Assembly (NCBI GenBank): GCA_002104895.1
Contig: MCFG01000378.1
Span: 1 to 64,000, forward strand
Direction: 5' to 3'
From: Anaeromyces robustus
Lineage: Eukaryota > Neocallimastigomycota > Neocallimastigomycetes > Neocallimastigales > Neocallimastigaceae
DNA: 64,000 bases
A program made the translations under genes and the position numbers. Below the pieces are notes generated by a model. The model saw only the letters and a program-made list of their open reading frames with translations. It was not told the DNA's origin and ran no database searches. Positions 31,327 through 43,560 of the stretch are shown in pieces; the first letter of the stretch is position 1, and each line of letters starts with the position of its first letter.

Positions 31327-31574
31327 TATTGGAAATCAATTTATATTATGTTAACTTAATTAGATTATTATTTATTATTAAGTACTACATCTTACAACAA
31401 TGAAGAAAAATTTAGTCGTATTTATAGTAAATGTGGCTTATAATTAATTCATGTAAAAATTAATACAATGAATTCAAATAATGAATTTCAAATACAATGA
31501 GAATAATTTTAACAACGAAATAATTTATTTTTAATCTATTTAATTTATGTTCATATATTTCACATATTCTAACA
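31327..31574 (-). repeat. 5' LTR of the decayed copia element
   Basis: Matches the left LTR over its full 248 bp as far as I compared them. Confidence 0.88.
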
Positions 31575-31579
31575 ATATA

Positions 31580-32265
31580 AATAATTAAATAAAAAAAAAT
31601 TACAAAAAAAAAAAAAAAAAAAGTTATAAATTTATTAATATTAAAGTTTTAATTTTTAATTCTTATTTTTTGATAATCTTTACATTAATTTATTTTTTTT
31701 TTTTAATAATAAATAGTAAAAGCAAGGCAAACCAAGGCGAAGCATTATTATTTAACAGTTAACGTTAACTTTTCTTCTAATAAGAAAAACTTTAAAAAAA
31801 AGCTATTTTTAACATTTTTTTTTAATAATAAATAAATAGTCATTCAAAGGTAGATATTCTAGTTTTAGTTTGATAATAAAATTTTTAATAATTCTACCTA
31901 TATATAAAATATAAAATGTAATTTAATTAATAAAGATAATATAAATAAATAATTAGTGTTTTTTTTTTTTTATTAATTATATAAATAATAAACACAACAA
32001 AAAAAATGGTAAATTTTCCCATTATATAAAATAAATAAATAAATACTTTTTAATGAGTTACATTCAAGTAAACAAAAAAAAATAACATTTATATAAAAGG
32101 TAAAAAAAAAAAATAAAAAATAAAAACATTTACATATACAATAATTATGAATGATGATAAAAAAAGAAAAAGAAAAGTAAATTGGTAATCAAACAAACAA
32201 ACAAACAAGCAAACAAACAATGATTTATCATATCTTTTTATTTATTTATTTATTAAATTATTTAC

Positions 32266-32336
<71 letters not shown>

Positions 32337-32682
32337 TTATATTTATTTATTTATTAAAGAATGATTTTTTTTTGGTAAAGATAAATTGACCATTTAAATA
32401 TTAATTAATTAATTTTAGATCACTTAAATATTAAATACTAAATATTAAATACTACATATTAAATATCTTTAATGAAATAAAAAACAAAAAAACAAAAAAA
32501 ACTAAAACTATGCAACTCTTTTCCTTTTCCTTTTGCTTTTTCCTTTTTTTATCAATTATTTAGTATTAATAATAATAAATAAAAAAAATTATGGTTATAA
32601 ATAGAAAAATTAATATTTATATTTTTATGAATACTTATTATTACTTATTACCATAATTATTATTTATATAATTTATTACTAT

Positions 32683-32719
<37 letters not shown>

Positions 32720-33599
32720 TTATTTTATACTTTGGTTTTATTATATTAAAAAAAAAATTACAAATAAAAACAAAATTAAAAAAAAAAATGACATAATAAT
32801 AAATTAAACATTACACTATTATATTTCAATATATACATGTAATATACATGTAAATATATAAATAAATTATTTAGACTGTATTAATAATATATAATATACA
32901 TAAATAGTTAAAAAAAAATTTTTTTTTGTTTTATTTTTTTTTTTTTATTTTTTTTTTTTTTAATTTTTAATTTTATTACATTTTAATAAATCATTCATTT
33001 TTTTATTATTTATTATTATTTATTATTTTTTTATTTTTTATTATTTTTTATTATTTTTTTTTTTAAAGTTTTTTCATTTGTTATTTTATTTTATTTTGTT
33101 TTTATTTGTCATCTTTTTAAATATATTAAAATATTGGCATTTAATTATTAATTATTAAAATAAAAAATTTTCATTTATATTCATTCATGTATACTATATA
33201 TTATTAATACAGTCTAAATAATTTATTTATATATTTATATGTATATTACATGTATATATCAATAATATATTAGTGTAATCTTTAATTTATTTAATTAAAA
33301 TAAAAATTAATTATAATTTAGGTTGGATGATTAATAAAAAAAAAATAAAAAATAAAAATATTAAAAAAATTAAAAAATAAAAAATAATTTTTAATAAAAT
33401 TTTTGGTTAACAAAAAATAATAAATAATTTTTAAATGAAAATTAATTATCATTGATATAGTTATGACAATAATATAACATAACATAACAATAATATAATT
33501 GAATTACTATGTATGTTATGTATTTTATGTTATGTTATATTACGTTATGTTAACAGGAACAAGACTTTTTTATTATAAACTATTTTTAGTAGAATTACT
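31580..33599. other. AT-rich intergenic region
   Basis: No gene. Contains (CAAA)n at about 32189-32220, (TTTA)n at 32236-32340 and 32690-32720, and the foldback element below. Confidence 0.6.
32811..33279. mobile_element. foldback/MITE-like element with about 90-bp inverted ends
   Basis: The left arm (32811-32905, containing TATACATGTAATATACATG and TTATTTAGACTGTATTAAT) is matched inverted at 33186-33279. Pairing continues with one mismatch into the flanks (TTTAATTT). The roughly 280-bp centre is T-rich and non-coding. No clear target duplication. Confidence 0.7.
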
Positions 33600-35145
33600 T
33601 TTTGTAATATGTCCAGTGGTCCATATAATTACTTCAGTTAAAAAATAATGGTAAGGCTATTAATTCTTGACAAGAACTATCTTTAACGGTTACTTGAAGG
33701 GTTACAGTTGTCTTAGTTTTACTTATTGAAATTGTATTAGCCATTTCAATAAGTATGTTGAGTTGATGTTTCTATACCGTTCGTTCGTCATAAAAAGTTT
33801 GTTCATTAGTATTTGTTTGAAAAGAATTGCTATAAGAGTAACCTTTTGTTTTAGTATCAGAAGTTGATTCTTCATTAACCCATCCTTATCTTTTTTCTTT
33901 ATTGAATGAATTTGAAAGCATTTTTGATGTAGAGTCCGAAACTGAAAATGTTCATTACTCGAAGTTTTCAGAATGATCTGTAGTGTAAGAATCTGAATAT
34001 CCATTAGACTTTATCTATCCACCACTCACTAACACCAGATGTTTTTGTATTACTCTCGAATCAACCTTGTGGTACACTATGAACAAAAAAATACCTCCTT
34101 TAGTACCGCCATGAGTTATGGTATCCGATAATAACTTGGTACCAGCTAAAGCTAGTTGATATTGTTGATTCATTTGATTTATAACGGTATTTTTGTTCAT
34201 GTCTCATAGCATCTACTATGATTAGCCATACCAACTCCATTAAGACCAGATTAAGCCAATTCCACAAGTTTGGGTATCACTGGAATAATACCACGTTTAA
34301 TATAAATTTATGAGTATTATACTCAGTATAGGTATATATTCTCTCTTTTGAATTTATATTTATCGTAAAATTTCATATAATTCACGATTCCCATTAGCTA
34401 TTTTTCTATATACAAAAATTACATAGATTACCAATTACATTTCTACTATTAGCAATACCGACTATCAACTAAAGGATGCATATAATTATGATATATATAT
34501 TTGTTATTGATTTTTCAAATTCACTTGGATTATCAATATCAATATCAATATCATCACCTATTACTTCATGTAAATTTTCTATATACTTATATATTGTCTA
34601 ACATTATTAAAATCATCAAGATTCATTCTTGTTATTTCATTATTTCATCAGTGTGAGATGTTTCAACAGATTCATTCCAATTGATTTCATCAGTTATTTC
34701 TTTACTATTAGTAACGGTATGAGAATCTTCTTCACTTACCATATGAGGAAGTAGTATGTTCTGTAGATTCCATAGGAATATTTTTTTTTTACTCTGGGTT
34801 CTAGCTAAACTTTCTGAATCAATGACATTATGTACTTTTTCAAGAGATTCCGTATATTCACTTGAATCATTTTCATAAGTAGATTTACTATAAGAAAGAG
34901 CATTAGCTAATTGAAGTGATTCATTAATTTCTTTTGTAGTCGTATATCACCTTTACTATAAACTTTCCCATACGATTTATTTATGATACGATTCGATTTT
35001 TTCTATCATTATTAGATATACTAATAGTATTTTGAATATCGTCTATATAAGCAACATTACATGGAATAATGGATTCAGGTTCACGGGTAATGCTTGCACA
35101 ATCTTCAAATTCAGATGGTCCATTTTTAATTAATTCTAGCATAGA
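33600..35145 (-). pseudogene. decayed gene for a Ser/Thr-rich protein, family unknown
   Basis: The region is less AT-rich than its flanks and shows coding-like sequence on the minus strand, broken into many frames. The apparent start is MLELIKNGPSEFEDCASITREP at about 35140. Then come a stretch around TTKEINESLQLANALSYSKS (about 34930-34780), EEDSHTVTNSKEITDEINW (about 34740-34680), ITHGGTKGGIFLF (about 34100), VNEESTSDTKTKGYSYSNSF (about 33840) and ISISKTKTTVTLQVTVKDSSC near 33700. There are at least six stops or shifts. The pattern (Ser/Thr-rich, alternating polar residues, single Cys pairs) suggests a beta-rich extracellular protein, but I do not recognise it. Confidence 0.6.
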
Positions 35146-35392
35146 ATTTATTAAAATAACTTTAACAATTTTTTTTAAATTGAATAAAAATCAATTTAAA
35201 ATCTTTTAAATATCTTTTTTTTTAAATATTTAAATATAATTACTTTAATATTAATAAATTTCATTAAAAATTTTTTATAAAAAAGATTATTGTACTTTTT
35301 TACTTTTTTATTATATATATATTATTTTAATACTTCATAAAAATGTTAAGGTAGATTTAAATTTAATTGAAATGCTCTTTGTTAAAAAATGT

Positions 35393-35430
<38 letters not shown>

Positions 35431-35819
35431 TATATTTGTGAATGTATTTAATAAATAAATGAATATATATATAACTAAATAAATAAATAAAAACCCATTT
35501 TAACAAATAGAAAAGTTTTTTAAAAATTAACAATTATTCCTATAATAATAAATACTTAAAATTATACTATTATGTGGTTTGGTAATTAATTAATTATATT
35601 AAGTTAAAAAATACATTATATATATATTTTTAGGATTTATATTTCTGATAATTTATAAATAAATATTATTTATTTTTATAAATATAAAATATAAAAATTA
35701 TGGTATTTTATATAAACAAACACTATTAAATTAATAAAAAGATTTATTAACTTTATTATATTATAAATATAATTAAAGATTTGGTTAAATTTATTGCTTT
35801 TTTTGATTTGTAATAAGAA
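35146..35819. other. AT-rich intergenic region
   Basis: Contains a T tract of about 26 bases at 35396-35422. It is the upstream region of the ankyrin gene at 35820. Nothing else seen. Confidence 0.6.
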
Positions 35820-36736
35820 ATGAATTTTGTTAATCAATATAATACTAATTACAATAATAAATTAATAATTAATCTTCTTAAACAATTTAATATTTATAAC
35901 GACAATGAAATAATTTCTTTATATCAAATAAGTTTATTAATATGTATATTAGTTAAATATGATCATTATGATATTTTAAAAAATTTATTTAATGTTTTAT
36001 TTAAATATGATAATAATATTATTATAAAATTACTTTTATATTATAAAAATAAAATTGCAATTTCGAAAGAAAATTTTAAAAAAATAATATCTAAAGAAGA
36101 TAAATTAAATTTATATATTAATTTCCAAATAGAAAATAAAATTTCTGAAAAATATAATTATTATTTTACAAGCTGTGAATATATATGCTACAATATAAAT
36201 GAAACAGTTACACCTTTACATATTGCTACTTTTTATGTAAGTACGTATGTAATGAAATTACTAATTAATTATGGAGCAGATTTAAATATAAAAAATAATA
36301 AGGGTGAAACAGCTTTTTTTTTAAATTGTAAAATTAGTAATTGTAATCATGATGTACCATATATATTATATAAGAATGGTGCAAACCCATTTATAAAAGA
36401 TAATGAAGGTAATACAGCTATGTATATTTATACCAAATATTTATGTACTTATAAAGATACTAATTTAAATGTATTGGATTTTTTACTTAGTATAGGGTTT
36501 GATATTAATGAAAGAAATAAAAATGGAAAAACTCATTAATGGAATTATGTTATTTAAATAATACACATACTGTATATTATTTTATAAAAAAAGGAGCAGA
36601 TGTTTTTTTAAAAGATAAAGATGGAAATACGGCACTATCAATTGCACAATCATTAAATAATAGAGATGTAGTAGAGCTTTTAATTAAAAATAATGCTCAT
36701 TGGAAATTTTGTAATTATAGTAAGAATAAAAAATAA
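35820..36736 (+). pseudogene. ankyrin-repeat gene with a single frameshift
   Basis: Frame 1 (35820-36539, 239 codons) has a helical N-terminus and ankyrin repeats from about residue 130 (TPLHIATFYVSTYVMKLLIN, NKGETAFFLNC, NEGNTAMYIYTKYL), and ends NKNGKTH. Frame 2 (36539-36736) continues mid-repeat with MELCYLNNTHTVYYFIKKGA and another repeat (DKDGNTALSIAQSL). An ankyrin unit normally reads GKTPLMEL here, so one base is missing near 36533 (ACTCATTAATGG). Restoring it would give a protein of about 305 residues. It could be a true allele defect or an assembly error, since everything else is clean. Confidence 0.8.
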
Positions 36737-36889
36737 ATTTATTCAAAATACATATATTTTTAAAAAAAAAAAAAAATTTTTTTTAAAAAAAAAATTTTTT
36801 TAAATAATAAAATAAAAACCCAAACTCTATAAATTGATTTTTTTTATATTTTTATTTTATTATTTAAAATTTTCATAATATAAAAATGA

Positions 36890-38190
36890 ATACTATTAAA
36901 TATTTTATTTGTCTTTACTATTAAAACTAATTGTTATATCAAAGTTAATGTAGCATAAATACGGATTATCGAAATTTATTTAAAAATGGAAATCCAAAAT
37001 ATTCATTAATTAAAGAGAGGGGGTGATAAATATTATTTTATTGTTACATATACTGATAATAATGATAAAAATATTGAAGAAAAAAAAAAAAAAAAAGGTA
37101 TTTATTGATTTTCAATATTGAAAAAAAAAAAAAAAAAGGTATTTATTGATTTTCAATATTGAAAAAAAAAAAAAAAAAAAGGTATTTATTGATTTTCAAT
37201 ATCAAAAAATAATAATCGAAAAGGATATTATTCTATATAGTATCATAAAGTATATAATTTTTTTAGATATAGTAACTACTAAAACAAAGTTAAAAGGATA
37301 TAAATACATAAAATTAATAATAAAGAATTTGTATAAGTAAAGGAATTGGGAATTGGATTAATTAAAGATTGTAAAATAATACTTTCTGATAAAAAAGAAA
37401 TGATGATATAGTTAAACTAGAAGAATATGAAATTACAAATGATATTATTAATAAATGAAAAATATTAAAAAAAATTTTGAATTTGAAGATTTAAAACCTG
37501 ATGATATATTAAATAATGAAATAAAAGGAAAAGAAGTATCTACTAAATCTAAAAATTAAATCATATAATAACAACCATCCTAATTCAAAAATAAACTATA
37601 ATATATTTTGTAATTATGATAGTAACCATAATATTAGCATTGAAAAAGAAGCTAATAAATTTATTGAAAGTAGATCATATATTAATAAATATCAGTGATT
37701 ATAATAATTTAATATCTAGGTTAAAAGATATTCAAAACTAAAATTTCAAATGATGATATTACAAAGTGTACATTTATTAATAATTTAAGAAATGTAATAA
37801 CTAAATATTATGATGAATTGAATAATGAATTAACAACAAAGCCAAAAGATAAAAATAAAAATAAAAAAATAAAAAAAAAATGAAAATATTAAAGAAAGAG
37901 ATACAATAATTAAATTGTTGGAAGATTTAAGATATTTATCAGATATAAATTATATATAAAGTATTAATGTTGAAAATGTAGATATAATAAATGAAAAATT
38001 TAAAAGATTTATATGTTAAAAAATATGACAATTTTAAAAATAAATATTTTGATGGTCATGATAATGATAATACAGTTTAATATTATAATAAATATTTTGA
38101 TTTATTATATTAAACTTTATTAAAATATATAAATGATGATAAGTTTGTTAAAATATATAGAGAGAGTGAAATCTCTAGTTTTTTATTATT
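36890..38190 (+). pseudogene. decayed, unrecognised coding region
   Basis: The plus strand carries broken coding traces: a GGDKYYFIVTYTDNNDKN-like piece (about 37020-37075), NIFCNYDSNHNISIEKEANK (about 37600-37660), RNVITKYYDELNNELTTKPK (about 37790-37850), NIKERDTIIKLLEDLRYLSD (about 37885-37945) and NDDKFVKIYRESEISSF (about 38130-38185). Many stops and shifts lie between. Lys/Asn-rich and helical; no family recognised. Confidence 0.5.
37078..37203. repeat. three tandem copies of a 40-bp unit
   Basis: Unit: an A run followed by GGTATTTATTGATTTTCAAT. Copies differ only in A-run length, implying recent slippage within the decayed gene. Confidence 0.85.
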
Positions 38191-38685
38191 AACTAACTAA
38201 AAGTTACTCTAAAAATAAAGTTAATTATAATATAATTAACAATAAATATAATTAATACAAGTAGCAATTACAATTTATTATATCATATTACATATTATGA
38301 AAATTAATTAATTAATAATATTTTTTCATTATTTTATGTATTTCACTTGATTTTCTATTTTCAATAATTAATAATACATGAGAAGATTAAAAATACATAT
38401 AATAAAATAAATTATATAATATATAAAAATAAAAGAACTATTTAATTTAATATAATAAAGAACAAAGATTTAATATATAATAAAAATATAAATAATAAAT
38501 TATTTTAATAATTATTATTAAGAAAAGATATAAATTTAATATTTAATAATTATTATTAAATATACTAATATTTTGCTACACATATTAGTTTTATATCACA
38601 TAAATACTTAATAATACTAACTAATGAGTATTTTTCATTTCATTATCGACTAGTTCTCAATGCTACGAGTCGCATTACATTTCAT

Positions 38686-39319
38686 AAATCTATAGAATAT
38701 TCTATTATTCTATAAATTATGTTTTTTATATGTTAAAATACATATAAATGTTGTTTTATATAATATTAATAATAATATTAATAATAATAATAATAAAATA
38801 ATAAAAAATAAATAAAACCTATTTTATTAATATTTATGTAATTTATTAATATATTATTAATAAAAACTTAGTATTATTTAAAAATTAATTTTATATGTTA
38901 AAATACCATTTTTAGTGAATAAACATATATAAAATAAATTTTTAACAAATTTAACATTTATAACATTTTATAACATTTATAACATTTATAACATTTATAA
39001 CATTTATTATTATTTATATAAGTTTTAAGTTTAAAGTTTAAAATATATCAACAAACAATAATAATAAATTATTATTGTTATTATTTAATAACAATATATA
39101 AAATATATAAGTTTTTATTAATAATATATTAATAAATTATATAATTGTATTTTTATTAATAAATTACATAGATATTAATAAAATAGGTTTTATTTATTTT
39201 TTATTATTTTATTATTATTATTATTAATATTATTATTAATATTATATAAAACAACATTTATATGTATTTTAACATATAAAAAACATAATTTATAGAACAA
39301 TAGAATATTCTATAGATTT
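38686..39319. mobile_element. foldback element with about 185-213 bp inverted arms
   Basis: The left arm (38686-38870, starting AAATCTATAGAATATTCTAT) is repeated inverted at 39107-39319, where one arm carries an extra piece of about 26 bp. The flanks share ATTACATTTCAT on both sides (a possible 12-bp duplication), and CATTATCGACTAG sequences lie outside both ends. The centre (about 235 bp) is non-coding. A related end (39505-39532, then 39719-39800) lies next door and is split by a LINE. Confidence 0.7.
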
Positions 39320-39532
39320 ATTACATTTCATTATCGACTAGTCCCCAATGCTACTTCGACCCCGCAACCCTGATGTTTCCTCAACGTGGGTTTTTCATTA
39401 GTACTTGTTCGCTTACCATGGATATAGAAAAAAAAAAAAAGAAAAAAGAAAAATCAATGCTACGCTTTGTCTCAAATTTTCATCTTGTCTACCATTACAT
39501 TTCATAAATCTATAGAATATTCTATTGTTCTA

Positions 39533-39708
39533 TTTTTTTTTTTTTTTTTTTTTTTTTTATGACACACAATTTGTAAGTCTACTTTATTGACTTTAAATAT
39601 TAAAATACACATGAATCATAAAAAAACACATAATGAAAAAAAAAAAAATGATACTAAAAAAAATAAAAAACCAGTAAAATATTATAGATAATAATAAATA
39701 ATACTAGA
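39533..39708 (-). mobile_element. 5'-truncated LINE copy with target-site duplication
   Basis: A minus-strand 3' UTR fragment ends in a poly(A) tail (T run 39533-39558). It is flanked by TATTGTTCTA at 39523-39532 and 39709-39718, which extends to 11 bp if the next T counts. It shares its sequence with the 3' ends at 21946 and 63673. Short length, tail and duplication are the hallmarks of target-primed reverse transcription. It interrupts a copy of the foldback-element end. Confidence 0.85.
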
Positions 39709-39829
39709 TATTGTTCTATAAATTATGTTTTTTATATGTTAAAATATCATTTTTAGTGAATAAACATATATAAAATAAAATTTAAATAATACTAACTAAT
39801 GAGTATTTTTCATAATTCTTTTTTTTTTT

Positions 39830-40280
39830 TATTTCCTTTTTTTTTTCTTTTTAAATTACATTTAAAAAGATTAAAAGTTTTTTTAATTTTATATTAAAAT
39901 ATTATATATAATACATATAAATTATATTAACTATATCATAATGAATATTTTATTATGATATAGTTAATTTTTTATAACTATATTAATTTTTTATAACTTT
40001 AAACTATATTTTTTTTTTTATTTCAAATTTTAATTTATTAAAAAAAGTAATAATAGATTTAATCTTAAACTAATTTTTTTTTTAATTTAGTTTTTTAAAT
40101 CTACCAAAAAAATAATTGATTTAATCTTAAATTATTTTTTTTTTAATTTGGTTTTTTAAATCTACCAAAAAAATATATTTAACTTTTGATTTATTTATTA
40201 TAATATTTAATTCTTTTGATTAATTTTTTTTAAACGTTCTTCAGTAGTTTTATTTACTTTATATTATTCCTAGGAAGATT
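39830..40280. other. AT-rich intergenic region
   Basis: A roughly 70-bp segment (TTTAATCTTAAAYTATTTTTTT and TTTTTAAATCTACCAAAAAA) is duplicated at about 40050-40110 and 40118-40172. This is the 3' flank of the membrane-protein gene. Confidence 0.6.
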
Positions 40281-40772
40281 TTATTCTTCTACTGCATGTC
40301 CTTCTTCAAGTTCTTTCTCATTATTTATTCCTTCAAGTTCATCAAGTTTCTGTTCACAGTAGGAACCACCACAAACATAAAAGAATATCTCTGCTGAAAG
40401 TGCAATAAGAGGATAAACAATTTCTGAACTATTCAATTTAATTTCCTTATTTTTGTTCTGAAAATATAATTCTATTAAAACACCAACTATAGTAACAGGG
40501 ATAATAATAAGTGCTAAATTTCTAAAGAAAATAAGGAGTCTTCTACTAGGAATACAAAAACAAAATAATAGAATAATGATAGGAATTGAAACTATATCAT
40601 TTATTATCCTCAATTGTCCTTGTTGTGTAAAGTAACGATAAAAGTCATAAACAACATCACCTACACCTAATAAACAAAAGATTAATAATCCATGTTCCAT
40701 ACGCCATGTACAACAGCAACAGCAGTAACAAAAAAAACATTCTTTTATTACTGGAAAGTAGTGTTTAACCAT
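40281..40772 (-). CDS. small four-helix membrane protein with Cys-rich N-terminus
   Basis: 163 codons, less AT-rich than its surroundings, with balanced amino-acid use, so very likely real. Residues 12-21 read CFFCYCCCCC, a cluster typical of S-palmitoylation sites. About four hydrophobic helices follow: 27-42 (LLIFCLLGVGDVVYDF), 58-76, 83-104 (LALIIIPVTIVGVLIEL) and 118-136. The C-terminus (about 140-163) is acidic and soluble (KELEEGHAVEE). No family recognised. A multi-pass membrane protein of the endomembrane or plasma membrane is likely. Confidence 0.75.
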   Translation of the reverse strand: MVKHYFPVIKECFFCYCCCCCTWRMEHGLLIFCLLGVGDVVYDFYRYFTQQGQLRIINDIVSIPIIILLFCFCIPSRRLLIFFRNLALIIIPVTIVGVLIELYFQNKNKEIKLNSSEIVYPLIALSAEIFFYVCGGSYCEQKLDELEGINNEKELEEGHAVEE

Positions 40773-41330
40773 TTTTTTTTTTTTTTTTTAGTATTATTAT
40801 ATATAGTTAATTTATTCTTTTATTTATTTTTTTTTATTATTTTTTTTCTTTATTTTTTATTCTTTATTTTTTATTTTTTTTTTTAAGGAAAAAAATTTTT
40901 TTTTTCTTTTCATTTTTATACTACGATTTTAATTTAGGTAATAAAAAAAAAAAAAATGAATATTTGGTCTTTCCAAAAAAGGAACAAAAATTAATCCGTC
41001 TAACCTAAAACGACAGAAGATTTTTTTTTTTTTTATTAAATAAATTATATTCAATTTTATTTAAAAGAATAATTTAATATATATAATATTAATATATATA
41101 ATATTTATATATATATTAAAATTTAATATTTATGCGAATAAAAATTAATAAAGTAATAAATTAATTAAAAACAATCCTTTTACTATTATTTTTAGTATAT
41201 TATATATACATAATAAATGTTTTATTATTATTATTACATATATATGCATATAAGCATATTTTAATTATTATTATATTTGTATATAAAAAAAATTTTATTA
41301 TATAATTATATACAAAAATGTAATAATTTT

Positions 41331-41500
41331 TATCATTTATATACAAAAAAAAAATGTTTTATATATTATATATTAAAAAAAAAATCGACCTTTCTATTCT
41401 GACTAAATTTTTTATCATTTATATACAGAAAAAAAAAAAAGTTTTATATATTATATATTATAAGAAAAAGAAAAAAAAATCGACCGGTTTCTATTCAAAT
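41331..41500. repeat. tandem duplication of about 80 bp
   Basis: ATCATTTATATACARAAAAA, TTTTATATATTATATATTA and AAAAATCGACC occur twice in the same order. Confidence 0.75.
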
Positions 41501-41634
41501 TATTATAATATTTTTTTCCTTGATATATACATAAAAAGACCTCCATGCATGTCTACCTCAAACATCATTTCGTTTGATTCTCTTATACAGTATTTTATAG
41601 TATTTAGTTAGTATAGTATAGTAGGATTATACAT

Positions 41635-41763
41635 TGTTGGCATGATAAATAAAATGAGACTAAGTAACTAAGTCATAATTTATTAAAATAAAATAATTAA
41701 CTTTGATATTAATCCATCAACATATATTTTATATTTGCATTTATACCCTACACTCTCTCCTCC
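41635..41763 (-). repeat. candidate LTR with adjoining polypurine tract
   Basis: The minus strand reads GGAGGAGAGAG directly followed by TGTAGGGTATAAATGC and ends about 118 bp later at CCAACA, giving a TG...CA unit with a PPT in front. No second copy or duplication is visible in the window, so the call rests on layout alone. Confidence 0.35.
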
Positions 41764-41769
41764 TATAAG

Positions 41770-43550
41770 AACCAAAGATTTTCAATACCATAATGATAAA
41801 AAAGGTTAATTAATTATTATTTTCTTTTTTTTTTTTTTTATTTATTTATTTATTTATTTGTTTATTTATTTGAAGTATTTGGTATTTATAAAAGTAACTA
41901 ATATAAAAAAAAAAAAGATTATTATTTTAATAATATCCAAAAACACTTTGAGAGGATAATGGTTGTATATAATAATGAAGAAGGACTGTTTCTTCATTAT
42001 TATCATTGATTGATAATACCAGTGATTAACATTTTCATAAATATATGTATTGTATTATTAATAGGCGTAGAAAAATTATGAATAGTAACTTAATATAATA
42101 TTATTTATATTTATTATTTAAATGACTAATAGTTTAGAACTTATATAATTAATATAATGTTATTGTAGTTATAAATTAACCTATACATATAATTCATGAC
42201 AACACTAATAATATTATGTAAATACAATAATATAAAATAAAATAAAATAAAATAAAATAAAATAAAATAAAACTGAAGATATCAATCATTCGTTTTAGCT
42301 CTTTTTATATAACTATTTCTATATTTTCATTTACTTCAACTTTTTATATACTGAAACATCAAGAATGAATACCATTCTCTATACATTATTATTGTAATAT
42401 TTAAAAATTTCTTTCATAGTGCAATTATTTATTAATACACTCTTCAAAACATAACTTTTTGTATTTTTTGAATTATTTAATATGTTTATGTCTATATGTT
42501 TTCCTTTAATTTTATTTTATATTATTTATTATTATTTATTATTATTTTATTTTATATATTATAAAGTAAATAAAATCATTATAAAACATAATAAACAAAC
42601 CTTACACAGGTATTGACAAAAAATATTTTGACAAATATTTTCTATATAGTAAGTTTATAATGTATTATTCTTGACATGAAAAAGGACAGTTATATATACA
42701 TTAATAAAATGATTTTAGTTATATATAATATAACAATTTCAAATTAAATTTTATTTTTGATGATGACAAGAGTTATATTATGAAACGATTTTAACATTTT
42801 AACATTAATAATAAAAATTAGACTTGCTTGTCAAAATGGAATTTTTAAAAAAAAAAAAATAAAATAAAATAAAATAAAACAGAAAAAACTAATATATTTG
42901 AAAAATATTAAAAAAAAAAAAAGTTATGAATATTTAATTAGGAATATTTAAATAAAATTTCATTATTATTCATTGTACTATATAAGAATCTGATATAAAA
43001 CGAATATAAAAACTTAATTTAATAATATAATTTAATAAATTGTAAATGTATAAATTAATGTATTCTTCATAGATTTTATATTATTTTATATTAAATGTAA
43101 ATTATTATATTTTATTATTCAATCATTATTAAGTATTTATATATACAAATAAACTTTATTGTAAGTAAATAGTATAAAAGCTAGGAAATAGTTTAGTTAT
43201 ATTAACCCTCATCTAGGAATATCTATAGTTAGATAATTGATGTAGAGAGATATTCTTACGATCATTAATTAGAATATGTAAACAAAAGAATAATAAAGTG
43301 TACTCAAGTTCCTTAATAAATAAACTGTGTTGTATCAAATCAAATTATCCAAAATTTTAAATATATATATTTTTGTATATAATTATATAATTTTAAATTT
43401 TAAATTTTTAATTTTTAATTTATAATTTATTATTTTTTCCAATAATAAATTATTATTGATTTATTCAAGGATTTATAGGAAAAATTATTTAATGAAATTT
43501 TTGAAAATTTTGTGTTTTGGGCAGTGTTGGTAAAAATAAATAAATTATAA
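41770..43550. other. AT-rich region, no clear gene
   Basis: Contains a TAAAA run at 42235-42272. At 43160-43330 there is an LTR-promoter-like stretch with AGTATAAAAGCTAGG and later AATAAA signals. Otherwise nothing I can support. Confidence 0.5.
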
Positions 43551-43560
43551 TAAAAAAAAA

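Larger units (their letters stand above)
27361..31574 (-). mobile_element. decayed Ty1/copia element with intact ends
   Basis: Two 248-bp direct repeats (27361-27608, 31327-31574) that look nearly identical, flanked by perfect 5-bp duplications ATATA (27356-27360 and 31575-31579). A tRNA-Lys-type primer site abuts the right LTR and a polypurine tract the left, fixing minus orientation. The 3.7-kb interior has no long frame. Traces of coding remain, such as SSQKDKEDVGAEKVVDIL and NITKMLNSDTSQNHSSEE near 28150-28340 (integrase-RT linker-like) and KRPNGIIE near 28050, resembling the start of copia RT. Close LTRs beside a ruined interior suggest a non-autonomous copy mobilised in trans, or a mutated young copy. 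Confidence 0.85.

Noticed and set aside
41354-41611. An 85-codon plus-strand frame
   Set aside because: Crosses a tandem duplication of A/T sequence; composition is not protein-like.
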